Translations under genes and position numbers: made by a program
Assembly: GCA_903832285.1 (NCBI GenBank)
Contig: CAILAY010000168.1
Span: 36,188 to 100,187 of the forward strand
Length of the DNA: 64,000 nt
Direction of reading: 5' to 3'
From: an uncultured beta proteobacterium
GTDB lineage: Bacteria; Pseudomonadota; Gammaproteobacteria; Burkholderiales; Burkholderiaceae_C
In this document: positions 9,300 to 18,500 of the stretch, one piece after another
Layout: every line of letters begins with the position of its first letter
Position numbering within the stretch: the stretch's first letter is position 1
Notes under the pieces: model-generated
What the model was told of the DNA's origin: nothing
The model's database searches: none
Seen by the model: only the letters and a program-made list of their open reading frames with translations

Positions 9300-10793
9300 A
9301 TGATCAAAAAATCTCTGCTCGGCCTGCTGCTTGCCGTTGTGGTACTGGTGGCTGCGCTGGCCATCAACACCCTGCGCAAGGGCTCGCGCCAGCTCGATGT
9401 GCCGCCCATTGCGGTGTTGCAGATTGACGAGGCCGGCGCTGCGGCGCGATTGGGCGAAGCGGTGCGGCTGCGCACGGTTTCGTCGCGTGACGATGCAGCG
9501 CTCAACGCCGATCAGTTCCTGCAACTTCATGGGCTGCTGCAGGCTCGTTTTCCGAAGGCTCACGCCGCGCTCAAACGCGAGCTTGTGGGCGACCTGAGTC
9601 TTCTTTACACGTGGGAAGGTTCCAACCCGAAGGCACAACCGATCCTGTTGATGGCCCACCAGGACGTGGTGCCGATAGCCCCAGGAACCGAAGGGGATTG
9701 GACACAGGGGCCCTTTTCCGGGCTGGTGCAGGACGGCTTCGTCTGGGGTCGGGGCGCTTGGGACGACAAGGGCAATTTGATGGCACAGATGGAGGCGCTG
9801 GAAATGCTGGTGGCCAGCGGCTACAAGCCCGAACGCACGGTGTATCTCGCCTACGGTGCGGACGAAGAGGTGCTGGGGCAGCGCGGCGCCGCCCGCATAG
9901 CGGCTTTGCTCAAGGAGCGCAAGGTCCGGCTGGATTTCATCGTGGATGAAGGACTGCTCATTACGGAGGGCATCATGCCCGGGCTGGCGGCGCCGGCAGC
10001 GTTGATCGGTATCGCCGAAAAAGGCTATCTGACAACGGTGCTGCGAATGTCAGCCACACCCGGCCACTCATCCATGCCACCACCCAAAGGCACCAGCGCC
10101 ATCGCCATGATGAGCGCCGCGCTCAAGCGCATCGACGATGACCAGTTGCCGGGCGGGATTCGCGGTGTTGCCGGTGAAATGTTTGCCACTGCAGCGCCGG
10201 AAATGAGCGGCTTCTCACGCGTGGCCCTGTCCAATCTGTGGCTGTTTGGCCCGATCGTGCAAAAGCAACTGGAGGTCGGCGCCAGCACCAACGCCATGCT
10301 GCGCACGACCACGGCACTCACCATTGTCAACGCGGGCAACAAGGAAAACGTGCTGCCGGGGCGCGCCGAGGCGACGGTCAACTTCCGATTGCTTCCTGGC
10401 GACACCAAAGATCAGGTGATGGAGCGCTTGAAAGCGCAGGTGAAGGACGCGACAGGCAGCGACAAATTTGAATTGTTTGCCTTGCCCGGTGCGGTGGATG
10501 CGTCCAAAGTGACGCCCACGGATTCGGCGCAATACCGTTTGATCAACAAAACCGTGCGCGAAGTGTTTCCCGGCACGCTGGTGGCGCCGGGTCTCATGAT
10601 CGGCGCCACCGATTCCATCCACTTCGGCGAGATCAGCGACCACATTTTTAAGTTCTCTCCAGTGCGCGCCAAGCACGAGGACCTACCGCGTTTTCACGGC
10701 ACGAACGAGCGTATTACGGCACACAACCTGGTTGAGTTGATTCGTTTTTATCACCGTCTTTTGACCGAGGGTGCCAAGGCACCGCAAAGCTGA
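9300..10793 (+). CDS. M20-family metallopeptidase with N-terminal membrane anchor
   Basis: 497 residues, related to carboxypeptidase S / PM20D1-type peptidases, which hydrolyse N-acyl or peptide amide bonds using two metal ions. Visible motifs: MAHQDVVP (metal His), [14 protein letters not shown] (bridging Asp), YGADEEVLG (catalytic and metal Glu), IVDEG, and a C-terminal FHGTNERI (metal His). Residues 4-22 are a hydrophobic helix, so the enzyme is probably membrane-tethered with its active site outside the cytoplasm. ATG 9300 follows GTGAGGGGATTGG; an upstream in-frame start at 9186 lies inside the previous gene. A peptidase inside a beta-oxidation cluster is unexpected; in this family some members cleave N-acyl amino acids, which would release fatty acids, but that role here is only a suggestion. 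Confidence 0.85.
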   Translation: MIKKSLLGLLLAVVVLVAALAINTLRKGSRQLDVPPIAVLQIDEAGAAARLGEAVRLRTVSSRDDAALNADQFLQLHGLLQARFPKAHAALKRELVGDLSLLYTWEGSNPKAQPILLMAHQDVVPIAPGTEGDWTQGPFSGLVQDGFVWGRGAWDDKGNLMAQMEALEMLVASGYKPERTVYLAYGADEEVLGQRGAARIAALLKERKVRLDFIVDEGLLITEGIMPGLAAPAALIGIAEKGYLTTVLRMSATPGHSSMPPPKGTSAIAMMSAALKRIDDDQLPGGIRGVAGEMFATAAPEMSGFSRVALSNLWLFGPIVQKQLEVGASTNAMLRTTTALTIVNAGNKENVLPGRAEATVNFRLLPGDTKDQVMERLKAQVKDATGSDKFELFALPGAVDASKVTPTDSAQYRLINKTVREVFPGTLVAPGLMIGATDSIHFGEISDHIFKFSPVRAKHEDLPRFHGTNERITAHNLVELIRFYHRLLTEGAKAPQS

Positions 10794-10813
10794 AGCCTAC
10801 AAGGAGAAATTCC

Positions 10814-11989
10814 ATGACATCCGCAATCATCGTCTCCACCGCACGCACACCGCTGGCCAAGAGCTGGAAGGGCGCGTTCAACATGACCCACGGAGCCACA
10901 CTCGGTGGCCACGCGGTGCAGCACGCAATTGCCCGCGCTGGCATCGACGCTGCCGAGGTCGAGGACGTCATCATGGGTTGCGCCACGCCCGAGGGCGCCA
11001 CCGGGGCCAACATCGCGCGCCAGATTGCCTTGCGCGCCGGGTGCCCGATCACCGTGTCGGGCATGACGGTGAACCGCTTTTGCTCCTCCGGCCTGCAGTC
11101 CATCGCCCTGGCGTCGCAGCGCATCATCGCCGGCGAAGGGGAAGTGTTCGTGGCCGGTGGAGTGGAGAGCATTTCCTGTGTGCAGCAGGAGATGAACAAG
11201 CACATGCTTTCCGACCCCTGGCTCGTGAAGAACAAGCCAGAAATTTACTGGAACATGCTGCAGACGGCCGAGCAGGTGGCCAAGCGCTACGGCGTCAGCC
11301 GTCAACAGATGGACGAGTACGGCGCCGCCAGCCAGCAGCGCGCCACGGCGGCGCTGGAGTCGGGCTTGTTCGCAGCCGAGATCGCACCGATCACGGTCAC
11401 CATGGGCGTGGCTGACAAGGTGATGGGCCTGATCACCAAGCAAGTGACCTGTAGTCAGGACGAAGGCATTCGCGCCGGTACCACCTATGACGGCATCAAG
11501 GATTTGCGCTCGGCCATCCCTGGTGGTTTGATCTCAGCGGGCAATGCCAGCCAGTTTTCGGACGGTGCTGGCGCCTGCGTAGTGATGAGCGAAACGTTGG
11601 CACAGAAAAAAGGGCTGACCCCGTTGGGCCGATTCCTGGGCTTTGCCGTGGCGGGCTGCGAGCCCGACGAGATGGGCATTGGTCCGGTGTTCGCTATACC
11701 CAAGGTGCTATCGCGCCTGGGGTTGACAGTGGCCGACATTGATCTGTGGGAACTGAACGAAGCCTTTGCCGTGCAAGTGATTTACTGCCGCGACAAACTG
11801 GGCATTCCAGGCGACCGACTCAATGTCAATGGCGGCGCCATCGCGGTCGGGCACCCCTACGGTGTGAGCGGCCAGCGCCTGACGGGCCATGCCCTGATCG
11901 AAGGCAGGCGCCGCGGCGCGAAGCGCGTGTGCGTGACCATGTGCATCGGCGGCGGCATGGGCGCAGCCGGTGTGTTTGAAGTATTGTGA
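10814..11989 (+). CDS. Thiolase (acetyl-CoA C-acyltransferase)
   Basis: 391 residues, the usual thiolase length. It performs the last step of beta-oxidation, CoA-dependent cleavage of 3-ketoacyl-CoA. Nucleophilic Cys90 lies in [32 protein letters not shown] carries the catalytic His; [17 protein letters not shown] carries the acid/base Cys. The HPYGVSG form differs from the commoner HPLGASG, a variant of a thiolase subgroup. AGGAG eight bases before ATG 10814 marks the start. It lies 20 bases after the M20 peptidase gene, in the same direction as the hydratase/dehydrogenase, so the three probably form one transcript. Confidence 0.9.
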   Translation: MTSAIIVSTARTPLAKSWKGAFNMTHGATLGGHAVQHAIARAGIDAAEVEDVIMGCATPEGATGANIARQIALRAGCPITVSGMTVNRFCSSGLQSIALASQRIIAGEGEVFVAGGVESISCVQQEMNKHMLSDPWLVKNKPEIYWNMLQTAEQVAKRYGVSRQQMDEYGAASQQRATAALESGLFAAEIAPITVTMGVADKVMGLITKQVTCSQDEGIRAGTTYDGIKDLRSAIPGGLISAGNASQFSDGAGACVVMSETLAQKKGLTPLGRFLGFAVAGCEPDEMGIGPVFAIPKVLSRLGLTVADIDLWELNEAFAVQVIYCRDKLGIPGDRLNVNGGAIAVGHPYGVSGQRLTGHALIEGRRRGAKRVCVTMCIGGGMGAAGVFEVL

Positions 11990-11992
11990 GAA

Positions 11993-12047
11993 CTTGTGGG
12001 ACAGACCAAGAGTTACGCGAAGCCAACTTTGTTCTGTCCTCAACTGA
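11993..12047. repeat. Dispersed imperfect palindromic intergenic repeat, copy A
   Basis: About 55 bases filling the gap between thiolase and acyl-CoA dehydrogenase genes. GGACAGA (11999-12005) and TCTGTCC (12033-12039) form a perfect 7-bp terminal inverted repeat. In reverse orientation the same element occurs at 48306-48360; shared blocks include GACCAAGA, TACGCG and TCTGTCCTCAACTGA. No coding sequence. Confidence 0.65.
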
Positions 12048-12057
12048 CTAGGTTTCC

Positions 12058-13890
12058 ATGAGTCTGCGCCCCACGATCGATTTCCTTCTGTACCAATGGT
12101 TGGGTGCCGCGCGGTTGAATCAGCGCGAGCGCTTTGCCGACCATTCGCGCGAGACTTTTGATGCGGTTCTTGACACTTGCGAGCGTATCGCCCGTGAAAG
12201 ATTTGCGCCGTTCAATCGGCTTGTGGACGCGCAGGAGCCTCGCGTGGAGGGCGACAAGGTGGTTCTGCCTCAGGCCACGCACGATGCGCACAAGGCCTAC
12301 GCGGAGTCCGGCATGCTCAGTGCGGCCCAAGACCACGACATCGGTGGCATGCAGTTGCCATACACCGTCGAAGCTGCGGCCAACGCCTTTTTTGCGCTGG
12401 CATCGGTGAGCATCGGCTCCAGCATGCTAACCACCGGCAACGCGAATCTGTTGATGGTGCATGGCACGGCGCGACAGCAAGAAGTGTTCGCCTTGAACGA
12501 GTTTTCGGGGCGCTGGTCCGGCACCATGTGCTTGAGCGAACCACAGGCAGGTTCCAGTCTGAGCGATGTGGCCACACGCGCGATGCCCGACGGTGACGGT
12601 TTTGAGTCCGATGCTCTCGGACCCCGTTACCGGCTCAGGGGCAACAAGATGTGGATCTCGTCCGGTGAGCATGAACTGACGGAGAACATCATTCATCTGG
12701 TGCTGGCAAAGATTCCCGGACCCGATGGCAAACTTGTTCCCGGCACCCGTGGCATCTCGCTGTTCATCGTTCCGAAAAAGTTGGTGGACGTGAACGGTCA
12801 ACTCACGGGTGAACGCAATGACGTGGCGCTTGCGGGCCTGAACCACAAGCTCGGCTGGCGCGGCACCACCAACACGCTGCTGAATTTCGGCGAAGGCAAA
12901 TATCCTGTGCGTGGCGAAGCCGGCGCAGTGGGTTATCTCGTGGGCGAAGCCGGAGCGGGTCTGCGGTGCATGTTCCACATGATGAACGAGGCGCGCATCG
13001 GTGTCGGCATGGCGGCCACCATGTTGGGTCTGGCGGGCTATTACGCCTCGCTGGAGTATGCGAAGAATCGGCTTCAGGGACGACTGCTTTCGACCCAGGG
13101 TAAGGATTCTGCCCAGGCGCAGGTGCGCATCATCGAGCATGCCGACGTGAAGCGCATGCTGCTGGCGCAAAAGGCTTTTGGCGAGGGTGCGCTGGCGCTG
13201 GTCCTGTATTGCGCGCGTCTGGTGGACGAGCAACACACGGGCAGCCCGGAGGCTGCAGACGAAGCGCGCTTGCTGCTGGAGGTGCTTACGCCCATCGCCA
13301 AGAGTTGGCCCAGCGAATGGTGCCTGGAGGCCAACTCGCTGGCCATACAGATCCACGGCGGCTACGGTTATACCCGCGACTTCCCGGTGGAGCAGTACTG
13401 GCGAGACAACCGCCTTAATATGATCCACGAAGGCGCGCATGGCATCCAGGCCATGGACCTGCTCGGGCGTAAAGTGTTGATGGAAGACGGGCGTGGTTTG
13501 CAGTTGCTGGGCGCACAGGTCAACGCTACCCTTCAGCGAGCGGCAACCGTGCCTGAACTCGCCGGGCACAGTGTCGCTTTGGTCGCCGCGTTGCAGGCGG
13601 TGGTTCAGGCAACACAGGCCGCGTGGGCCACTGGAAATCCGGCTGAAGCCTTGGCCAATGCCGTACCCTACATGCAGGCCTTCGGCCACACCGTTCTGGC
13701 GTGGATCTGGCTCGACGTGGTGACGGCGGCACTGCAAGTCGACGTCGAGAGATCACAACCAGCGACGATCGGTCGCCTGCATGCGACTCGCTATTTCTAC
13801 CACTACGAGTTGCCCAAGATTGGCGCATGGCTGGGCGTCGTGACTACCCGCGATCCGACCTGTACCGGCATGCCTGAGGAGGCATTCTGA
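12058..13890 (+). CDS. Acyl-CoA dehydrogenase, long form with C-terminal extension
   Basis: First step of beta-oxidation, FAD-dependent alpha,beta-desaturation of acyl-CoA with electrons passed to electron-transfer flavoprotein. 610 residues, longer than the ~380-residue classical enzymes; this matches the AidB/DmdC-like ~600-residue subfamily with an extra C-terminal helical domain. Visible: WSGTMCLSEPQAGSSLSD (FAD/substrate segment), KMWISSGEHEL, RIGVGMAATMLGLAGYY, QIHGGYGYTRDFPVEQYWRD, and the catalytic glutamate in MIHEGAHGIQAMDLLGRK. A paralogue of the same length lies at 42569-44389 next to etfBA. ATG 12058 lies just after the palindromic repeat. Confidence 0.9.
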   Translation: MSLRPTIDFLLYQWLGAARLNQRERFADHSRETFDAVLDTCERIARERFAPFNRLVDAQEPRVEGDKVVLPQATHDAHKAYAESGMLSAAQDHDIGGMQLPYTVEAAANAFFALASVSIGSSMLTTGNANLLMVHGTARQQEVFALNEFSGRWSGTMCLSEPQAGSSLSDVATRAMPDGDGFESDALGPRYRLRGNKMWISSGEHELTENIIHLVLAKIPGPDGKLVPGTRGISLFIVPKKLVDVNGQLTGERNDVALAGLNHKLGWRGTTNTLLNFGEGKYPVRGEAGAVGYLVGEAGAGLRCMFHMMNEARIGVGMAATMLGLAGYYASLEYAKNRLQGRLLSTQGKDSAQAQVRIIEHADVKRMLLAQKAFGEGALALVLYCARLVDEQHTGSPEAADEARLLLEVLTPIAKSWPSEWCLEANSLAIQIHGGYGYTRDFPVEQYWRDNRLNMIHEGAHGIQAMDLLGRKVLMEDGRGLQLLGAQVNATLQRAATVPELAGHSVALVAALQAVVQATQAAWATGNPAEALANAVPYMQAFGHTVLAWIWLDVVTAALQVDVERSQPATIGRLHATRYFYHYELPKIGAWLGVVTTRDPTCTGMPEEAF

Positions 13891-13930
13891 AGGCGCGACG
13901 ACGCGGAAATGTCAGTTTGCCGTGAGTTTG

Positions 13931-13963
13931 CGAAGGACCCTTCGACAAGCTCCGGGCGAACGG
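13931..13963. repeat. REP-like repeat (CCCTTCGACAAGCTC type)
   Basis: Contains CCCTTCGACAAGCTCC followed by GGGCGAACGG. This is close to a repeat very common in intergenic DNA of many Proteobacteria, whose accidental translations give strings such as LSKG and RQA-GER. A small perfect hairpin CGAAGG-AC-CCTTCG overlaps its left end (13931-13944). Single copy in this window. Confidence 0.6.
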
Positions 13964-14003
13964 AATAAGGCTGTTAACTTTGAAAGCATTGATCGGAACC
14001 AAC

Positions 14004-14795
14004 ATGACCCGCACCATCCAACAACTGTTCGATCTCACCGGCAAGACCGCGCTCGTCACAGGCGGTTCGCGCGGCCTGGGTCTGCAAATGGCGCACGCGC
14101 TCGGTGAAGCCGGCGCGCGCGTCATGCTGAGCTCGCGCAAGGCCGAAGATCTGGAGCAGGCGGTGGCGGAGTTGCAGGACAGCGGCATCGATGCGCGCTG
14201 GATCGCGGCGGACTGCGCCCGTGAGGACGATATCCGTCGTCTCGCCAACGAGACGCTGGAGCGCATGGGCACAGTCGACATTCTGGTGAACAACGCCGGT
14301 GCCGCGTGGGGCGCGCCGGCCGAAGATTTTCCGGTGGCGGCGTGGGACAAGGTGATGAACCTGAACGTGCGTGGCTACTTCATCCTGAGCCAGCATGTCG
14401 CCAAACACGCCATGATCCCGCGCAAGTCCGGCCGCATCATCAACCTTGCGTCCATTGCCGGCCTGGGTGGTAACCCGCCCGAACTGCAGACCATCGCCTA
14501 CAACACTTCCAAGGGCGCGGTCATCAATTTCACGAGGGCGCTGGCGGCGGAGTGGGGTCGCTACGGTATCAATGTCAACGCCATCTGCCCCGGGTTCTTC
14601 CCCAGCAAGATGACGGCGGGGACGCTAAAGGCCATGGGCGAGGAAAAGCTGGCGGCGCACGCGCCCCTGAAACGACTGGGCGATGAAGAGGACCTCAAAG
14701 GCCTGTGTGTGTTGTACGCTTCCGACGCCGGAAAGCACATCACGGGGCAGTGGCTGGCTGTGGACGGCGGCGTCTCAGCCGTCGTCGGCGGTTGA
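14004..14795 (+). CDS. Short-chain dehydrogenase/reductase
   Basis: 263 residues, classical SDR fold. TGGSRGLG near residue 20 is the nucleotide-binding motif, NNAGAAWG follows strand 4, the catalytic serine is in NLASIAGLGG and YNTSKGA gives Tyr-x-x-x-Lys. The C-terminal WLAVDGGVSAVVGG is typical of gluconate 5-dehydrogenase / RhlG-like SDRs that use NAD(P)H on 3-oxoacyl or keto-sugar substrates. In this context a 3-oxoacyl- or hydroxyacyl-thioester substrate is plausible but unproven. ATG 14004 is preceded by CGGAACC; an upstream TTG at 13980 is less likely. Confidence 0.87.
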   Translation: MTRTIQQLFDLTGKTALVTGGSRGLGLQMAHALGEAGARVMLSSRKAEDLEQAVAELQDSGIDARWIAADCAREDDIRRLANETLERMGTVDILVNNAGAAWGAPAEDFPVAAWDKVMNLNVRGYFILSQHVAKHAMIPRKSGRIINLASIAGLGGNPPELQTIAYNTSKGAVINFTRALAAEWGRYGINVNAICPGFFPSKMTAGTLKAMGEEKLAAHAPLKRLGDEEDLKGLCVLYASDAGKHITGQWLAVDGGVSAVVGG

Positions 14796-14929
14796 GTAAC
14801 TGCGCCGTCGTGATGCGCCGTTGCGCAGTGCTCGCAATCCTCATGCACGCGTCAGGGAATTGCGGTTGCTGCGCTCCGCCCGCCTGGCCTGACGACCACT
14901 CGCTACGCGCACAAAAAACAGGACTCTGA

Positions 14930-15361
14930 ATGTTGAAATTTGGTGCTGAAATTCCGTTTGTGCATCACCTCGGTTTCGAGTTATGGCTGTTCGAGGGCGG
15001 GCAGTCTGAGCTGCGCTATACGCCCCAGCCTGAGCATCTGAACTCCTTTGGCGTGACCCACGGCGGCGCCAGCATGACCTTGCTCGACGTCACGATGGCG
15101 GTGGCGGCACGCAGTGTGGACAAGGAAATCGGCGTGGTCACGATCGAAATGAAAACCAGCTTCATGCAGCCCGCGCTGGGCCCGCTCACGGCCAAGGGTC
15201 GCCTGATGCACAGAAGCAGCACCCTGGCATTCACCGAAGCCACGATCTACGACGAAAAAGGTCGCTGCTGCGCTCACGCCACCGGCACTTTCAAGTATGT
15301 GCGGCGTCTGGCCACCGGAGCCAAGAGCAGCCAAATCTTTACCGGAATTTCAACCGACTGA
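14930..15361 (+). CDS. PaaI-family hotdog thioesterase
   Basis: 143 residues, a single hotdog-fold domain. The motif LNSFGVTHGGASMTLLDVTMA (starting near residue 38) is the family hallmark: HGG binds the thioester and the Asp after LL is the catalytic acid. It hydrolyses acyl-CoA and could rescue free CoA when pathway intermediates stall. AGGA lies about eight bases before ATG 14930. There are 134 bases between it and the preceding SDR with no recognisable feature, while the next gene follows after 14 bases. Confidence 0.88.
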   Translation: MLKFGAEIPFVHHLGFELWLFEGGQSELRYTPQPEHLNSFGVTHGGASMTLLDVTMAVAARSVDKEIGVVTIEMKTSFMQPALGPLTAKGRLMHRSSTLAFTEATIYDEKGRCCAHATGTFKYVRRLATGAKSSQIFTGISTD

Positions 15362-15375
15362 ACCTGGGAGACCTC

Positions 15376-16392
15376 GTGCCACTGAATCAACAAATCCTGC
15401 TCGACAACCGTCCCACGGGCGAGGCCACTGTGAGCAACTTCAAACTCGTGTCCAGCGCGACACCTGCCTTGCAGGAAGGCCAGGTGCTGGTGCAGCATCA
15501 CTTCCTGAGCCTGGACCCGTATATGCGGGGCCGCATGAATGACGCCAGGAGCTACGCGCAGCCGCAGGCGCTGGGGGAGGTGATGCAGGGCGGTACTGCG
15601 GGCGTGGTGGTGGAGTCGAAGAACCCCAAGTTTCACGTTGGGGCGAAGGTTGTGGGTATGGGCGGGTGGCAGCAGTACAGCGTGGTCGATGCGAATCAGA
15701 GCGGAGCACTGCGCAAGGTCGACATCGCGCACGTTCCCTTGAGTGCCTGTCTGGGCGTGGTGGGTATGCCGGGCGTGACGGCGTGGTATGGCCTGATGAA
15801 GATCTGCGAGCCTAAAGCGGGGGAAACCGTGGTCGTGAGCGCGGCCAGTGGCGCCGTAGGCTCGGTCGTGGGACAGTTGGCCAAGGCGCGTGGCTGTCGC
15901 GCAGTCGGCCTGGCGGGTGGTCCCGACAAGTGCCGCCACGTGGTGGAAGAACTGGGCTTTGACGCCTGCGTCGACTACAAGGCGTTTCCAGATGCCAAGT
16001 CGCTGTATATGGCCCTGAAGGAGGCCACGCCCGATGGCGTCGATTGCTACTTCGAAAACGTCGGCGGCATGATTCTGGACACGGTGCTGTCGCGCATGAA
16101 TGCCTTTGGCCGTATCGCCGTCTGCGGCATGATCGCTGGTTACAACGGTGCGCCTTTGCCTTTGACCCAGCCGGCGCTGATACTGATGAGCCGCCTCAAG
16201 GTTCAGGGTTTCATCGTGAGCGAGCACATGGAATTCTGGCCTGAGGCTCTGACCGAATTGGGTACGCGGGTGGCCAGTGGCAAGCTCAAATATCGCGAGT
16301 CCGTCGCCCTGGGACTGGCATCAGCGCCCGAGGCATTTATTGGTCTTCTCATGGGCAGGAATTTTGGCAAGCAAGTGGTGAAACTGATCTGA
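15376..16392 (+). CDS. NADP-dependent medium-chain reductase (zinc-independent, leukotriene B4 dehydrogenase-like)
   Basis: 338 residues. The N-terminal motif LSLDPYMRGRMND and the Rossmann motif SAASGAVGSVVGQLAK are those of the CurA / prostaglandin reductase / YncB group, which reduce carbon-carbon double bonds conjugated to a carbonyl using NADPH. No zinc-ligand cysteines are seen, as expected. GTG 15376 is the start (GGGAG ten bases before); there is no ATG near the conserved N-terminus. The position directly behind the thioesterase suggests reduction of an unsaturated intermediate in the same pathway. Confidence 0.88.
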   Translation: MPLNQQILLDNRPTGEATVSNFKLVSSATPALQEGQVLVQHHFLSLDPYMRGRMNDARSYAQPQALGEVMQGGTAGVVVESKNPKFHVGAKVVGMGGWQQYSVVDANQSGALRKVDIAHVPLSACLGVVGMPGVTAWYGLMKICEPKAGETVVVSAASGAVGSVVGQLAKARGCRAVGLAGGPDKCRHVVEELGFDACVDYKAFPDAKSLYMALKEATPDGVDCYFENVGGMILDTVLSRMNAFGRIAVCGMIAGYNGAPLPLTQPALILMSRLKVQGFIVSEHMEFWPEALTELGTRVASGKLKYRESVALGLASAPEAFIGLLMGRNFGKQVVKLI

Positions 16393-16423
16393 GACGGAGT
16401 GCAGTGACGCACCGGGAGCAAGC

Positions 16424-17536
16424 ATGAAATCATTCGTCCTGTGGATTGCGGCCTTGCTGGTGGGCCTGGTGGCCTACTTGTCGTTGTGGCCGGTGCCCGT
16501 GGAGCCCGTCAATTGGGTCGCACCCGTTGCTGCGGGCTATGCCGGACCGTTTGCGGTCAATACCCGATTGGCTGCGATCAAGCGCATCGACTTGAAGGGT
16601 GAGGAGGGGCCCGAGCACATTGCATTCGGCAAGGACGGCAAGCTCTACACCACGGTGGCCAGCGGCAACATTCTGCGCATGAATGCCGATGGAAGCGCAC
16701 AGCAGATCTTCGCCAATACCGGCGGGCGGGTGCTGGGTTTTGACTTTGATGCGCAAGGCAACTTGATCGCTGCCGATGCGTTCAAGGGCCTGTTGAGCAT
16801 CAGCCAGAACGGCATCATCTCGGTGCTCACCGACCAGGTCAATGGCGACCGCATACGTTATGCCGACGGCGTGGTGGTGGCCAAATCGGGCAAAATCTAC
16901 TTCACTGACGCGAGCACCCGTTTTGGTCCGCAAGAATGGGGTGGAACCTTCGAGGCCAGCGTGCTGGATATCCTGGAACAGGCGAGCACCGGGAGGCTGC
17001 TTGAATACGACCCGGCGACCCGGGCCACGCGCATCTTGGTGCAGGGCTTTGCCTTTGCCAATGGCATTGCGCTGAGTCAGGATGAGCAAAGCCTGTTCGT
17101 GAATGAAACCGGAAAATACCGCATCTGGAGAATTTCCGTGCAAGCGCACGATGGAACGTTGGCGGTCGCCTCCATGCCGGAGATCAAGCTCGTGTTCGAT
17201 AACCTTCCCGGCTATCCGGATAACCTGATGCGCGGTCTGGACGGAAAGATCTGGGTGGGGCTGGTCAAACCGCGCAACGCGACCGTCGACAAGCTTGCGA
17301 TGCAACCCTTCCTGCGCAAACTGACGTTGCGCCTGCCGCGCGCATTGTGGCCGATACCGCCGGCCTATGGCCATGTGTTCGCGTTTACCGAAGACGGCCG
17401 GATCGTGGCCGATCTGCAGGATCCCAGCGGCGCCTATCCTGAGACCAGCGGGTTGACCGAGACCGCAGATCGGCTGTACGTGCAAAGCTTGCATGCCAAG
17501 TTTCTGGGCTGGGTGCCCAAGACCGGAAAACCATAA
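16424..17536 (+). CDS. SMP-30/gluconolactonase/strictosidine synthase-like beta-propeller protein
   Basis: 370 residues. N-terminal hydrophobic helix (residues 3-21, SFVLWIAALLVGLVAYLSL) suggests export or a membrane anchor. After it comes a beta-propeller: GPEHIAFGKDGKLYTTVASG, ADGVVVAKSGKIYFTDAST, GFAFANGIALSQDEQSLFVN and a final LPGYPDNLMRGLDGKIWVG, the strictosidine-synthase-like signature. Members are Ca-dependent lactonases or esterases; the substrate here is unknown. It lies 31 bases after the reductase, in the same direction, and 25 bases before another SDR. Confidence 0.82.
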   Translation: MKSFVLWIAALLVGLVAYLSLWPVPVEPVNWVAPVAAGYAGPFAVNTRLAAIKRIDLKGEEGPEHIAFGKDGKLYTTVASGNILRMNADGSAQQIFANTGGRVLGFDFDAQGNLIAADAFKGLLSISQNGIISVLTDQVNGDRIRYADGVVVAKSGKIYFTDASTRFGPQEWGGTFEASVLDILEQASTGRLLEYDPATRATRILVQGFAFANGIALSQDEQSLFVNETGKYRIWRISVQAHDGTLAVASMPEIKLVFDNLPGYPDNLMRGLDGKIWVGLVKPRNATVDKLAMQPFLRKLTLRLPRALWPIPPAYGHVFAFTEDGRIVADLQDPSGAYPETSGLTETADRLYVQSLHAKFLGWVPKTGKP

Positions 17537-17561
17537 TGCAGAAGAATTTTTGGAGCATGAA

Positions 17562-18473
17562 ATGATTGCGGACTTCTCAGGCAAGACTGCCGTTCTTACG
17601 GGCGCGGGTTCAGGGTTTGGGCTGGAGTGCGCGCGCATTGCCGCACGTCTGGGCATGAATCTTGTGTTGGCCGATGTGCAGCAGGACGCGCTCGACATCG
17701 CCGCCGATGAGATGCGCGCCGCCGGCGCTGCGGTGCTGCCGTTTCGGCTGGACGTATCGGAAGCGGCGCAGATGGAGGCCCTGGGGCAGGCGACACAGGA
17801 TCGTTTTGGCGCGCCGCATCTGGTATTCAACAATGCAGGAGTGGGCGCTGGCGGGCTGATCTGGGAGAACACGCTGAGGGATTGGGAGTGGGTGCTGGGC
17901 GTGAACCTGATGGGAGTGGCACACGGCGTGCGTGTCTTCACGCCCATGATGCTTCGGGCAGCGGCTGCCGACTCCACCTGGCGCGGCCACATCGTCAACA
18001 CGGCGAGCATGGCCGGGCTGGTGAATGCGCCCAACATGGGCATCTACAACGTGAGCAAGCACGCCGTGGTGAGTTTGAGTGAAACGCTTTATCAGGATCT
18101 GGCGCTGGTCACTGACCAGATCGGCGCCTCGGTGCTGTGCCCATTCTTTGTGCCCACCGGCATTAGCCAAAGCCAGCGCAACCGCCCGCAGGAACTCAGC
18201 AATGTCGATGCAAAACCCACGCGCAGCCAACTCATAAACCAGGCCATGAGTGACAAGGCTGTGGGGTCGGGCAAGGTAAGCGCGGCCGAAGTCGCGCAAA
18301 AGGTGTTCGATGCGGTGATGGCAAACCAGTTCTACATCTTCAGCCACCCGCAGGCACTGGGCAGCGTGCAAACGCGTATGGAAGACATCATGCAGGTGCG
18401 TAATCCGACCGACCCGTTCCATAGCAAACCGCAAATTGGAGCCGACCTGCGCACCGCGCTTCGGGTGTCATAA
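17562..18473 (+). CDS. Short-chain dehydrogenase/reductase
   Basis: 303 residues. TGAGSGFGLECARIAARLG is the cofactor motif; ADVQQDALD with an acidic residue after strand 2 suggests NAD(H) preference. NNAGVGAGG, NTASMAGLVNAPNMGIYNVSKHA (Ser, Tyr and Lys of the active site) are all present. The C-terminal part includes FYIFSHPQALGSVQTRMEDI, typical of a subgroup often found beside acyl-CoA catabolic genes. ATG 17562 is preceded by TGGAG; a longer in-frame start at 17493 lies inside the upstream gene. It is the last gene of the plus-strand block and converges with the GGDEF/EAL gene. Confidence 0.87.
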   Translation: MIADFSGKTAVLTGAGSGFGLECARIAARLGMNLVLADVQQDALDIAADEMRAAGAAVLPFRLDVSEAAQMEALGQATQDRFGAPHLVFNNAGVGAGGLIWENTLRDWEWVLGVNLMGVAHGVRVFTPMMLRAAAADSTWRGHIVNTASMAGLVNAPNMGIYNVSKHAVVSLSETLYQDLALVTDQIGASVLCPFFVPTGISQSQRNRPQELSNVDAKPTRSQLINQAMSDKAVGSGKVSAAEVAQKVFDAVMANQFYIFSHPQALGSVQTRMEDIMQVRNPTDPFHSKPQIGADLRTALRVS

Positions 18474-18500
18474 GCTCTGGTCAGGCAAGGGATCAGCGCG

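Noticed and set aside
12427..13737. Minus-strand open frame of 436 codons
   Set aside because: Antisense to a well-supported acyl-CoA dehydrogenase; no motif or ribosome-binding site.
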